Shown here in pieces: positions 16,540-24,657 of a stretch of 64,000 nt of DNA. The DNA lies in contig JAPLAU010000007.1 in assembly GCA_026393115.1 (NCBI GenBank), forward strand, positions 1 to 64,000. The letters are read 5' to 3'. How positions within the stretch are numbered: the first letter of the stretch is position 1; the number at the start of each line of letters is the position of its first letter. Under the pieces are notes generated by a model. It was not told the origin of the DNA. It saw only the letters and a program-made list of their open reading frames with translations, and ran no database searches. A program made the translations under genes and the position numbers. Origin of the DNA: Actinomycetota bacterium. GTDB taxonomy: Bacteria > Actinomycetota > Actinomycetes > S36-B12 > CAIYMF01.

Positions 16540-18498
16540 CTAGAGGGCGGTGGCTTCCACCAAACCCTCCAGCACCGCCTCTTCGACGGTGCGGGGAGCG
16601 AGGCAATCGCCGATCGCGCGCATTTCCCAGGGGCCATCGGCGAGGTCGGTGAGCAACTCATCGACCGGAAGATGTCCCTGCGAAAGCACGAGTGACGAAG
16701 CCTGGATTTCGACGGGTTCGTTGGTGAGTACGTGCTGGAGGTACACGGTCTCGCTGTCGGCGCCGAAGGGACGAACGAGCGGAATGATCTGCACTCCCAG
16801 TCGCACGGCCTGTCCGATCATCGCGTCGCGCACGTATTGCTGAATGCGCTGGCCGGGGTGATAGCCGCTGACTCCGAGAGTTACTTTGCGTCCGCGTTGC
16901 GCCAAGTCGATCGCCACACCCAGCCCAATCCAGTCGGAGCGCCAATCGGCGACGACCACGCGACCGCTCGGTACCTCAGCTCCTTGAAGCACCTGCCACG
17001 CGGTGAGAACCTTCGGGTCATCGATCAGTTCAAGTTCGGGGATACGGGGAACAGCGCCGGTGGCAACAACGACGGCATCAGGTGCAAGTTCGTCAATCAA
17101 CGCGCGGTCAGCCCGTGTCGAGAGCAGTATCTTCACTCCGGCCCGCGCGGCTTCTCTTTCTAGGTTGGTGATGGCGCCACCGAATTCGGCGCGACCAGGT
17201 ATCTCCTGCGCCAGCAACACTTGACCACCGAGTCGACGCGATGCCTCGATCAGGGTTACTCGATGCCCCCGCTCGGCGGCGACTGCCGCAGCCTTCAATC
17301 CGCCCGGCCCTCCGCCAATCACCACCACATCGCGCGGGTGCCGAGCCGTGATTCGGATGCCGTAGGTACGTTCGCGGCCAGTCTCAGGACGCTGAATACA
17401 TGAAATGGGGTAGCCGGCGTGGAAGTGACCGATGCACGCCTGGTTGCAACCGATGCACGCACGAATTCCGTCGAGGTCTCCCGCGAATGCCTTCGCCGGC
17501 ATCTCGGGATCGCAGATGAGTGCGCGCGTCATGACGGCGGCATCGGCGTCTCCTCGCGCGATGACCTGTTCAGCGTCCTGTGGTGAGTTGATGCGCCCGG
17601 ACACAATGACCGGAACCGAGACGGCCTGCTTGACGCGTGCCGAGAGCGGCGACAGGTAACCTACGGCCGTCGTCATGGGTGGAACGATGTGGTCGGAGCC
17701 CGCGAGCGTTGCCGACGTTCCGGCGACGATGGAGATGTAGTCGACGAGCCCATCGGCGTTCAGTGCGGCGCAGGCATCAATGGCTTCCTGCGGCGTGAGT
17801 CCATCGGGGGACTCTTCGCCAATCGAGATTCGCACTCCGACGGCCAGATCGGGACCGGCGGCCTGTCGTGCGCTTGATAACACCTCGCGGAGAAAACGCA
17901 GTCTGTTCTCTGGCGATCCGCCGTACTCGTCAGTGCGCAGGTTGGTGCGTGGGTTGAGGAACTGGGCTGGCAGGTAACCGTGAGATGCGACTATCTCAAC
18001 GCCATCAAAACCCGCCCTGCGCATGCGATCGGCGGCGGCGCCGTAGCACTCGACCATCTCGCGCACGAGTTCGATCGGCATGGCGCGTGGCATCACGTGA
18101 AATCGTTCGTTGGGAACGGCAGACGGTGCTAGAGCGACAGGCATCGTGCCGTCTTCGCTCTCCATCAGTTCGCGACCATCGTGAAACAGTTGCTGAAAAA
18201 TGCTGGCACCCCGTGCATGAACTTCATCGGCGAGACGGCGGAAGCCGGGAATGCAGGTGTCGTCGTCAGCCATCAATACCGCGCTGGTGTACTTCGCAGA
18301 TTCATGGACACCCGCAACCTGCACGACGATGAGGCCAACTCCGCCATCAGCGCGGGCCTCGTGGTAGGCGAGCAGCTGGTCGCCCACTGAGCCGTTGACG
18401 GCCATGACGGTGTCGTGGCCGGAGCTCACGATGCGGTTGCGAATCGTGATGGGTCCGATGTCGAGGGGCTCGGCGAGATGGGGGAGTACCGAGTTCAT
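16540..18498 (-). CDS. Old-Yellow-Enzyme-type FMN/4Fe-4S/FAD reductase (2,4-dienoyl-CoA reductase-like)
   Basis: 652 residues from the ATG at 18498; AAGGAA precedes it, and an in-frame GTG at 18513 is less likely. The N-terminal TIM barrel (about 1-340) binds FMN and contains ASHGYLPAQFLNPRTNLRTD. A cysteine cluster CIGCNQACIG ... ISCIQRP would hold a 4Fe-4S centre. The C-terminal half has a dinucleotide fold beginning VVIGGGPGGLKAAAVAAERG and ATGAVPRIPEL. Relatives include 2,4-dienoyl-CoA reductase, trimethylamine dehydrogenase and bile-acid or steroid enoate reductases, all moving electrons from NAD(P)H to a C=C bond or an amine. It is divergent to an acyl-CoA ligase, which favours a fatty-acid or steroid-type substrate. 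The exact substrate is unknown. Confidence 0.88.
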   Translation of the reverse strand: MNSVLPHLAEPLDIGPITIRNRIVSSGHDTVMAVNGSVGDQLLAYHEARADGGVGLIVVQVAGVHESAKYTSAVLMADDDTCIPGFRRLADEVHARGASIFQQLFHDGRELMESEDGTMPVALAPSAVPNERFHVMPRAMPIELVREMVECYGAAADRMRRAGFDGVEIVASHGYLPAQFLNPRTNLRTDEYGGSPENRLRFLREVLSSARQAAGPDLAVGVRISIGEESPDGLTPQEAIDACAALNADGLVDYISIVAGTSATLAGSDHIVPPMTTAVGYLSPLSARVKQAVSVPVIVSGRINSPQDAEQVIARGDADAAVMTRALICDPEMPAKAFAGDLDGIRACIGCNQACIGHFHAGYPISCIQRPETGRERTYGIRITARHPRDVVVIGGGPGGLKAAAVAAERGHRVTLIEASRRLGGQVLLAQEIPGRAEFGGAITNLEREAARAGVKILLSTRADRALIDELAPDAVVVATGAVPRIPELELIDDPKVLTAWQVLQGAEVPSGRVVVADWRSDWIGLGVAIDLAQRGRKVTLGVSGYHPGQRIQQYVRDAMIGQAVRLGVQIIPLVRPFGADSETVYLQHVLTNEPVEIQASSLVLSQGHLPVDELLTDLADGPWEMRAIGDCLAPRTVEEAVLEGLVEATAL

Positions 18499-18618
18499 AA
18501 CGGTTCCTTCCACGACAAGACTCGCTGAGGAGACAAGGCTATCTGTCGGCCGTCGCCGACGGGCTACTCTCTGGTCACAGGCTCGATGCGCAGCCCCATT
18601 CAGTAGCAGGAGGTTTCG

Positions 18619-20148
18619 GTGTTCGTTCCGCTCACAGTGCGCGATTTCATTGATCGTGCGGAAACGGTCTATCCGCAGCGGGTCGCTGTTGTCGACGAGC
18701 AGGATCAGCCAGCTACCTCATGGGGGTCGCTCACGTATTCGCAGTTGGCTGCCCGAGCGCGAGCTCAGGCCGCGGGTCTGGATGCGCTTGACGTTCCTAT
18801 CGGGGGCCGTGTCGCGATCGTGTCGCACAACTCTGCGCGATTACTGACGAGTTTCTTCGGCGTCTCGGGATCGGGTCGTGTCTTGGTTCCGATCAACTTC
18901 CGATTGGCGCCGGCCGAGGTCGACTACATCGTTGAGCACAGCGGTGCTGAGGTCCTGTTAGTTGACCCTGAACTCGATGAGCAACTCGCGCACATTGCGC
19001 CGCGGCATCGGTTCGTTCTCGGCGAGAGTGATGACGTGCTCTTCCCGGCAGGCGCTGCCGGCGTGAAGTGGGAAGGAGATGAGGGTGTAACCGCCACCAT
19101 TAACTACACGTCAGGAACGACCGCACGGCCCAAGGGTGTGCAACTGACGCATCGCAATTTGTGGATCAATGCAACCACGTTCGGCTGGCACTCCACGGTG
19201 ACCGATCGCGACGTCCTGCTGCACACGTTGCCTATGTTCCACGCCAATGGTTGGGGCATGCCCTATGTCATCACTGGGATGGGTGGTCGCCACATCGTGT
19301 TGCGCAAGGTTGACGGCACTGAAATTCTGCGGCGCGTTGAGGAACACGGTGTCACCATCATGTGCGGCGCGCCCGCAGTGCTGGCGATGGTGCTTGATGC
19401 CGCCGCAGAGTGGGAAGGCGAGATACCTGGTCGCGATCGAGTTCGGGTCATCGTTGCGGGGGCTCCGCCGCCGAGTCGCACCATCGAGCGTATTGAGACC
19501 GAGTTGGGCTGGGAGTTCATTCAGATCTACGGTCTGACTGAGACCTCGCCTTTACTCACAATGAATCGACGTCGTGCGGAGTGGGATGACTTCACCCCGC
19601 ATGCGCGCGCTCGCGAACTTGGTAAGGCCGGCGCGCCAGCCATTGGTGTGCGCGTGAAGATCGATGAGAGCGGTGAGATTCTGGCGCGCTCGAATGTGGT
19701 GCTCGAGGCTTACTGGGAGCAGCCCGAAGAATCTGCGGCTGCCCTTGCCGATGACTGGTTCCACACCGGCGATGGAGGAGCGGTAATCGACGGCTATGTC
19801 ACCATTAGCGATCGCAAGAAGGACGTCATCATCTCCGGGGGCGAAAACGTGTCGTCGATCGAAGTGGAAGATGCCTTGATGAGTCACCCGGCCGTTCGTG
19901 AAGTTGCAGTCGTGGGCACGCCTGATGACAAGTGGGGAGAGGCAGTCACGGCGCTGGTCGTCACCGATGGAACGGCACTGACGGCTGACGATCTGGTGGC
20001 GCACTGTCGCACGGTCTTGGCTGGCTACAAGTGCCCCAAGCGCATCGAATTCCGCGACGAACTACCGCGCACTGCCACAGGCAAGTTGCAGAAGTTCAAG
20101 TTGCGTCAGGAGTTCTGGACAGGGGAGGGATCTCAAATTAAGGGATAA
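18619..20148 (+). CDS. Acyl-CoA synthetase (AMP-forming ligase)
   Basis: 509 residues starting at GTG with AGGAGGT upstream. ANL-superfamily motifs: P-loop-like INYTSGTTARPKGVQLTH near 160, YGLTETSPL near 300, WFHTGDGGAV near 380, SDRKKDVIISGGENVSSIE near 395, and the C-terminal catalytic Lys in PRTATGKLQKFKLR. It activates a carboxylic acid with ATP and transfers it to CoA. The chain length is not predictable. Divergent from the reductase; the intervening 120 bp would carry both promoters. The small double-glycine-leader gene starts 55 bp after its stop and could be on the same transcript. Confidence 0.93.
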   Translation: MFVPLTVRDFIDRAETVYPQRVAVVDEQDQPATSWGSLTYSQLAARARAQAAGLDALDVPIGGRVAIVSHNSARLLTSFFGVSGSGRVLVPINFRLAPAEVDYIVEHSGAEVLLVDPELDEQLAHIAPRHRFVLGESDDVLFPAGAAGVKWEGDEGVTATINYTSGTTARPKGVQLTHRNLWINATTFGWHSTVTDRDVLLHTLPMFHANGWGMPYVITGMGGRHIVLRKVDGTEILRRVEEHGVTIMCGAPAVLAMVLDAAAEWEGEIPGRDRVRVIVAGAPPPSRTIERIETELGWEFIQIYGLTETSPLLTMNRRRAEWDDFTPHARARELGKAGAPAIGVRVKIDESGEILARSNVVLEAYWEQPEESAAALADDWFHTGDGGAVIDGYVTISDRKKDVIISGGENVSSIEVEDALMSHPAVREVAVVGTPDDKWGEAVTALVVTDGTALTADDLVAHCRTVLAGYKCPKRIEFRDELPRTATGKLQKFKLRQEFWTGEGSQIKG

Positions 20149-20161
20149 CGGGCGCTCATGC

Positions 20162-20178
20162 TTGACACCAGATACGGT
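20162..20178 (+). promoter_or_regulatory. Possible promoter of the double-glycine-leader peptide gene
   Basis: TACGGT at 20173-20178 lies within GATACGGTCG, a 10-mer repeated exactly at 38161-38170 upstream of the ATP synthase operon. A start about 7 nt downstream would leave the AAGGAG ribosome site inside a 5' leader of about 19 nt. TTGACA at 20162 looks like a -35 but is too close to this -10. Confidence 0.35.
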
Positions 20179-20203
20179 CGCGGCACCTTTCTAAGGAGTT
20201 GTC

Positions 20204-20326
20204 ATGGCTGACCAAGACCCCATTGACCCCGAGCTTGCTTCAGATGAGCTCTCACAATGCGAACTCGATGACGTCGCAGGTGGATTTCCTAAATCTGACA
20301 CGCGCGTAACCGGCAGCGGTGGCTGA
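20204..20326 (+). CDS. Small peptide with bacteriocin-type double-glycine leader (RiPP-precursor-like)
   Basis: 40 residues: MADQDPIDPELASDELSQCE then LDDVAGGFPKSDTRVTGSGG. AAGGAG lies 5 nt before the ATG. Residues 12-27 fit the double-glycine leader pattern of peptide bacteriocins and several ribosomally made, modified peptides, where LS-x-x-EL-x-x-VAGG is recognised and cut after GG by a peptidase-containing ABC transporter or similar protease. Cleavage would release a 13-residue core with two Ser, two Thr and no Cys. No lanthipeptide synthetase, radical SAM enzyme, YcaO or C39 transporter lies in the window. The flanks are an acyl-CoA ligase and a convergent flavin reductase. The frame and ribosome site are clear; that it is a secreted or modified peptide is inference. 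Confidence 0.6.
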   Translation: MADQDPIDPELASDELSQCELDDVAGGFPKSDTRVTGSGG

Positions 20327-20332
20327 GCGGTT

Positions 20333-20872
20333 TCAGCCGCTCTGCGGCATTTCCACATCACCCTCGGGGCCGATGGGCATCCGACGGAAGTCGCGCTGGT
20401 AGTACACGACGGCATCACGGTCGCCGAGCACCACGTCATCAACACGACCGATGAGGATCGTGTGATCGCCGCCGTCGTATCGCGCGTGCACGCTGCATTC
20501 GAGCACGGCAGCCGCCTCGGTCATCACCGGCAGGCCGCGTGCGCTGAGTTCGAAGGGAGAGGCCGCGAATTTGTCGGCTCCCCGGGTTGCGAACACCTTC
20601 GCAAGATCAGCCCGGTCGGACTGCACGATGTGCACGGCAAATGACGTTCCGGTCATGAACGCCGAGTGGCATTCAGCTGACTTAGCCAGGCACACCAGTA
20701 CGAGTGGGGGATCGGCTGACAGTGAGCAGAACGAACTGGCAGTAAACCCCCACCAGCGACCGTCGGCGTCGATGGTGGTGGTGATGGTGACGCCCGTTGG
20801 AAACGTGGCCATCGCGTCGCGAAATCGGTCGCCACTCACTGGCTCCCGTGGTTCGTCGATGCTGGTGTTCAC
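20333..20872 (-). CDS. Flavin reductase family protein (FMN-binding split barrel)
   Basis: 179 residues from a GTG at 20872. The open frame continues 20 codons upstream through a Cys-rich stretch that is unlikely to be coding. FRDAMATFPTGVTITTT and FTASSFCSLSADPPLVLVCL are typical of the HpaC/NtaB-type flavin reductases that supply reduced FMN or FAD to two-component monooxygenases. HTILIGRVDDVVLGD closes the barrel. No obvious monooxygenase partner is adjacent. Its stop is 7 bp from that of the small double-glycine peptide gene (convergent). The start is uncertain because no good ribosome site is visible. Confidence 0.85.
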   Translation of the reverse strand: MNTSIDEPREPVSGDRFRDAMATFPTGVTITTTIDADGRWWGFTASSFCSLSADPPLVLVCLAKSAECHSAFMTGTSFAVHIVQSDRADLAKVFATRGADKFAASPFELSARGLPVMTEAAAVLECSVHARYDGGDHTILIGRVDDVVLGDRDAVVYYQRDFRRMPIGPEGDVEMPQSG

Positions 20873-21037
20873 GGGATACTGCTTACCACAGGGACTGCAT
20901 CGCGACGATTCGACGCGGGTGCCCCAACACACGCGGAGGTGGCCGCTTCGCGCCGCCGCAACTTATGCCAGACATGGTGGCGTGTAGTGATCTCGGGAAG
21001 AAGTCGTGCCGAGGTTTATACGACTGGTGAGTGTGAG

Positions 21038-21109
21038 TGCCCCCGGTAGGATTCGAACCTACGCCTACGCCTCCGGAGGGCGCCGCTCTATCCCCTGAGC
21101 TACGGGGGC
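21038..21109 (-). tRNA. tRNA-Arg (anticodon CCG)
   Basis: Minus strand. A 7-bp acceptor stem (GCCCCCG with CGGGGGC, discriminator A) is followed by a D arm GCTC...GAGC. The anticodon stem GCGCC/GGCGT has loop CTCCGGA with anticodon CCG. The T arm is GTAGG-TTCGAAT-CCTAC. All four stems pair. CCA is not encoded. It would read CGG codons. Confidence 0.96.
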
Positions 21110-21152
21110 CAGGGATTCGTCACGATATCAGCGCGTCGAGCGACGCCTTTCG

Positions 21153-21305
21153 TCACGGCACAATGAGCAACTCGACGCCCAGTGCTTGGCAGACCGAACG
21201 TGCTCGCGTATTGCGGGTTACCAAGGCGAGATCGTGTTCACGTGCCACTGCACCCACCACCGCGTCGAAGAAGGCATTATGGTCGACTCGGTCAGGTTCC
21301 CGATC
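21153..21305 (-). pseudogene. Remnant of a PIN-domain (VapC-type) toxin gene
   Basis: The minus-strand frame ending at 21153 closes with HNAFFDAVVGAVAREHDLAL followed by VTRNTRARSVCQALGVELLIVP. This is the C-terminal signature of VapC-like PIN ribonucleases (D-x-x-x-A-x-x-A...L-x-TRN...D-F...G-V). The N-terminal half with the first catalytic Asp and the antitoxin are absent. Upstream the frame continues into the 5' part of the desaturase gene with no PIN similarity. It looks like a truncated toxin gene left next to tRNA-Arg, cut by whatever brought in the desaturase gene or by deletion. Confidence 0.6.
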
Positions 21306-21326
21306 GCCTGACACTAGGGAGCCACG

Positions 21327-22331
21327 GTGTCTAACCCAACTGCACCACCGCAGGGCAAGAACAGCGCGAGCAAGCTTTACGAGGGCGCACTTGGCTACAT
21401 CCTGCTTCCGATTGCCTTCGTCAGTTTCATGGTCGTGGTGCTGAACCAAGACCGACCATCACAGGTCATCTTCGCCATTGGCGTTTTCTCCCTACTGGCT
21501 ATTGAAGGTGGGCGTTGGATCTGGGCGAAACGTCACCATGAGCGAGCCACCGACGATTCGACGGTGATGGACGCCACGACCTCGTTCTCCACCAGCATCA
21601 TCACGAGCGTCGCCAACAACCTGGTCATCGTTCCGCTCGCTTTCTTCGTGATGTCGTGGGTTTACTCGGTGACGCCCCTGCACTTCGGTGACCGCGTCAA
21701 GGAGGCCACGGGTGACTACTACGTCCCCGTCACTCTTGTGATCGTGCTGTTTGGTGCGGACTTCTTGTATTACTGGGGGCATCGCGCTGGCCATCAAGTT
21801 GAGTTGCTGTGGGGCTCACATTCTGTGCACCACTCGAGCGAGCACTTCAACCCATCAACCGCAACCAGACTCGCGTTCTTCGACGAGATGTGGGACATGA
21901 TCATGATGACCGGCCTCGTGGTGCTGGGCTTCGATCCCCGTTTCGCCCTTGGTGCCTACGCGTTGGTGTTGCTGTATCAACTACCACTTCACCAGTCGTG
22001 GCTGCCCCGACTGTGGACTCCGATTGAGTTTGTGTTCAACACTCCGAACCACCACCGTGCACATCACGCGTTTCTGAAGCGCTACATCGACAAGAACTTC
22101 GCCGGCGTCTTGATCATCTGGGACCGCATCTTCGGCACCTTCGCCAGCACCGAAGAAGATCCGCGCTACGGCCTGACTGTGCCGATCGGTACCTACAATC
22201 CACTGCGCGTGATGTTCCATGAACTGGGAAGTCTGGGCCACAAGATGAAGCACGCTGGCTCTCCCGGCCTCGCTCTCGCGTACGCATTCCACCACCCCTA
22301 TTGGGAGCCGGAAGAGAAGGCGGCGTCCTAG
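21327..22331 (+). CDS. Sterol desaturase / fatty acid hydroxylase superfamily membrane di-iron enzyme
   Basis: 334 residues, GTG start with AGGGAG upstream. About five hydrophobic spans carry the superfamily's histidine boxes: HRAGH near 151, HSVHHSSEHFN near 166 and HHRAHHAF near 242, followed by a lone GTF region. They bind two irons on the cytoplasmic face and use O2 to hydroxylate or desaturate lipids, for example fatty acids, carotenoids or sterols. The electron donor is not evident nearby. The gene stands between tRNA-Arg with the toxin remnant and argS. The substrate cannot be predicted. Confidence 0.9.
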   Translation: MSNPTAPPQGKNSASKLYEGALGYILLPIAFVSFMVVVLNQDRPSQVIFAIGVFSLLAIEGGRWIWAKRHHERATDDSTVMDATTSFSTSIITSVANNLVIVPLAFFVMSWVYSVTPLHFGDRVKEATGDYYVPVTLVIVLFGADFLYYWGHRAGHQVELLWGSHSVHHSSEHFNPSTATRLAFFDEMWDMIMMTGLVVLGFDPRFALGAYALVLLYQLPLHQSWLPRLWTPIEFVFNTPNHHRAHHAFLKRYIDKNFAGVLIIWDRIFGTFASTEEDPRYGLTVPIGTYNPLRVMFHELGSLGHKMKHAGSPGLALAYAFHHPYWEPEEKAAS

Positions 22332-22338
22332 CCCTCGG

Positions 22339-22350
22339 TAGGCTCACGGC
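22339..22350 (+). promoter_or_regulatory. -10 box of a probable leaderless promoter for argS
   Basis: TAGGCT at 22339-22344 is exactly 6 nt from the ATG at 22351. No ribosome binding site precedes the start. Confidence 0.5.
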
Positions 22351-24018
22351 ATGACTCCCGAGGAACTCTCCGACGTCGTGGTTGCCACGGTGGCGAACGC
22401 CATTGCTGCCGGTGTGCTGACCGTGCCCGACGAGGCGTTGCCCACTGACGGTCGAATTGAGCGGCCGAAGAATCGTGACCACGGTGACTGGGCCACATCC
22501 ATTGCGATGACCCTGGCCAAGCCTGCTGGAATGCCGCCGCGGTCAGTGGCAGAGGTGCTTGCTCCTCGACTGGCGCAGTACCCGGGTGTTGCCTCGGTCG
22601 AGATCGCCGGCCCAGGGTTCTTGAACATTCGCCTCGACGCGGCCGCTGCTGGTGTGTTGGCGGCAGACATTGTCGAAGCGGGCGAGGCGTACGGTCGTGG
22701 CACATTACTTGCGGGGCAGCGTGTCAACGTTGAGTTCATCTCGGCCAATCCCACCGGCCCCTTGCACCTAGGCCACACCCGCTGGGCGGCTGTCGGAGAT
22801 GCACTCGCGCGTGTGCTTGAGGCGGCGGGAGCCGAGACGACCCGCGAGTTCTACGTGAACGACCGTGGCGTGCAGATGGACAAGTTCGGTGCCTCGATCA
22901 TGGCGGCCGCTCATGGTCGCCCAGTGCCCGAGGACGGCTACCACGGCGCCTACATTCTCGACCTTGCTGCCGACATCCGGGCGGCGCATCCGGAGTTCCT
23001 CGACTTACCCGATGACGAGCAGTTAGTCGCCTTCCGTGAGGCCGGCTACCTCTCCCAGTTACAGCAGCAGAAGAACGTCCTTGACCTATTCCGCACGCAC
23101 TTCGACGTGTGGGCTTCCGAACGTGCCTTGCATGAGAGCGGAGCCGTTGAGCGGGGGCTCGACAAACTGCGTGAGCAGGGACACGTCATCGAACTTGATG
23201 GCGCAGTCTGGTTGCGCACCACTGACTTCGATGACGACAAGGATCGCGTGCTCGTCAAGGCTGACGGCGATTACACCTACTTCGCCAGTGACACGGCGTA
23301 CTACGTCGACAAGCGTGCGCGCGGGTTCGATATCAATATCTACCTGCTGGGCGCCGACCACCACGGTTACGTCAATCGATTGCGCGCTGTGTCGGCGTGC
23401 GCGGGCGATGACATGAACCTCAACGTTGAGGTGCTGATTGGCCAAATGGTGAAAATGGTGAAAAACGGCGAGGAGGTGCGGCTGTCAAAGCGCGCCGGAA
23501 CCCTGCTGTTGCTCGAGGATCTTGTCGATGAGGTCGGCGTCGACGCTGCCCGGTACACGCTCATTCGTTATCCGGTCGAATCGCCGCTCACCCTCGATCT
23601 CGACCTCATGATCAAGCGCACCAACGACAATCCAGTGTTCTACGTGCAATACGCACACGCGCGCATCTGCTCGGTTCTTCGCAGCGCCGTCGAACTCGGA
23701 ATCGATTGGCGTGCGGCCGGACTCGATCCGTCGGTGCTCACCGACGAGCGTGAGAGCGCCCTGCTCGGCGCGCTCGCCGGCTTCCCGGGAGTACTGGCCA
23801 CGGCTGCAGAACTGCGTGAACCGCACCGGGTTGCGCGCTACCTCGAAGACCTCGCGACTGCGTATCACCGCTTCTACGACAACTGTCGGGTGCTACCGCG
23901 TGGTGACGAACCGGTCGAGTCGCTGCACATCGCCCGCCTGTGGCTGTGCGCGGCGACGCGACAAGTCATCGCCAACGGCCTGGCCTTGTGCGGTGTCGAG
24001 GCGCCCAATCGCATGTAG
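22351..24018 (+). CDS. argS: Arginyl-tRNA synthetase
   Basis: 555 residues. Class I synthetase charging tRNA-Arg with arginine. An Arg-tRNA-synthetase N-terminal domain (about 1-95) is followed by the catalytic core with ISANPTGPLHLGHTRWAAVG (HIGH-type motif at 139-142). The DALR anticodon-binding domain at the C-terminus ends in LARLWL-type helices (SLHIARLWLCAATRQVIANG). The KMSKS-like site reads VRLSKRAGTLLLLEDL. The length matches the usual 550-590. It heads the conserved actinobacterial order argS-lysA-hom-thrC-thrB-rho, here interrupted by two minus-strand membrane-protein genes. Its cognate tRNA-Arg(CCG) lies 1.2 kb upstream. Confidence 0.97.
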   Translation: MTPEELSDVVVATVANAIAAGVLTVPDEALPTDGRIERPKNRDHGDWATSIAMTLAKPAGMPPRSVAEVLAPRLAQYPGVASVEIAGPGFLNIRLDAAAAGVLAADIVEAGEAYGRGTLLAGQRVNVEFISANPTGPLHLGHTRWAAVGDALARVLEAAGAETTREFYVNDRGVQMDKFGASIMAAAHGRPVPEDGYHGAYILDLAADIRAAHPEFLDLPDDEQLVAFREAGYLSQLQQQKNVLDLFRTHFDVWASERALHESGAVERGLDKLREQGHVIELDGAVWLRTTDFDDDKDRVLVKADGDYTYFASDTAYYVDKRARGFDINIYLLGADHHGYVNRLRAVSACAGDDMNLNVEVLIGQMVKMVKNGEEVRLSKRAGTLLLLEDLVDEVGVDAARYTLIRYPVESPLTLDLDLMIKRTNDNPVFYVQYAHARICSVLRSAVELGIDWRAAGLDPSVLTDERESALLGALAGFPGVLATAAELREPHRVARYLEDLATAYHRFYDNCRVLPRGDEPVESLHIARLWLCAATRQVIANGLALCGVEAPNRM

Positions 24019-24073
24019 TCGCGTGCCTACCTTTCTGTGAACGAAATCGGCTCGATACAGACGCGCCCCACAC

Positions 24074-24550
24074 TTAACGCCGTCGCTGAGTGCGCTTGGC
24101 GACCTCGGGTTCCACGATGCGCAGATCAATTTCTCGCTGCGTGTGTGGAGCTTCGATTGAGTGCGAGAGGTCAAGAACCTCATCGATCGGCATTGCGAGG
24201 TGGGTGAGTAGCCGGGTAATCACCACAAGCACCACGCCCATCACCACGAGAGCTGAAGCCTCGGCAATCGTGGGGACGATGAGAATCAAGGCAGCTGCCG
24301 CGATCGACTCCGCGGCGGCGAGGAGCATCGGAATTCCGGCGCGGTGGGCATAGGTCATCAGCGCGATCACGAGGATCAGGGTCAGCGGCACCGTTGCCAA
24401 CAACGAAGACAGACTTGCCATGCGAATTTCGCTTGGCGGCAACGTCATGAGTTCGATGGCGGCCGTTGCCAGTATTGCGGCGCTTGTGAACCTCAATGGG
24501 TGCAGCAGGTTACCGACGGGCAGACGGTGTGAGAGGGAAATGGGATGCAC
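24074..24550 (-). CDS. Small membrane protein, function unknown
   Basis: 158 residues from GTG at 24550, selected because GAGGGGGG lies 7 nt upstream; a TTG 39 bp earlier is in frame but has no ribosome site. Four hydrophobic spans lie between about residues 18 and 118. They include AAILATAAIELM, LLATVPLTLILVIALMTYA, AAAESIAAAALILIVPTI and ALVVMGVVLVVITRLL. A charged cytoplasmic tail of about 35 residues ends EVAKRTQRRR. No family recognised. It follows another membrane-protein gene on the same strand by about 107 bp. Confidence 0.6.
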   Translation of the reverse strand: MHPISLSHRLPVGNLLHPLRFTSAAILATAAIELMTLPPSEIRMASLSSLLATVPLTLILVIALMTYAHRAGIPMLLAAAESIAAAALILIVPTIAEASALVVMGVVLVVITRLLTHLAMPIDEVLDLSHSIEAPHTQREIDLRIVEPEVAKRTQRRR

Positions 24551-24657
24551 GAGCGGCCCCCCTCGGGGGAGACTTGGGGACCAGATCAAGAGTTGCAGGA
24601 CACTCGGGCGAACGCCATGGGGCGTATGCGCCGAATGGGTGATCAGCGGGCCACCGC

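Noticed and set aside
20162-20190. Classical TTGACA-17-(-10) promoter for the peptide gene
   Set aside because: With 17-bp spacing the -10 would be ACCTTT and the transcript would start inside the ribosome site; TACGGT is a better -10, leaving TTGACA unexplained.
21153-21449. Intact 98-residue PIN protein
   Set aside because: Only the last 45-50 residues resemble a PIN domain; the N-terminal part is antisense to the start of the desaturase gene and lacks the first catalytic Asp.
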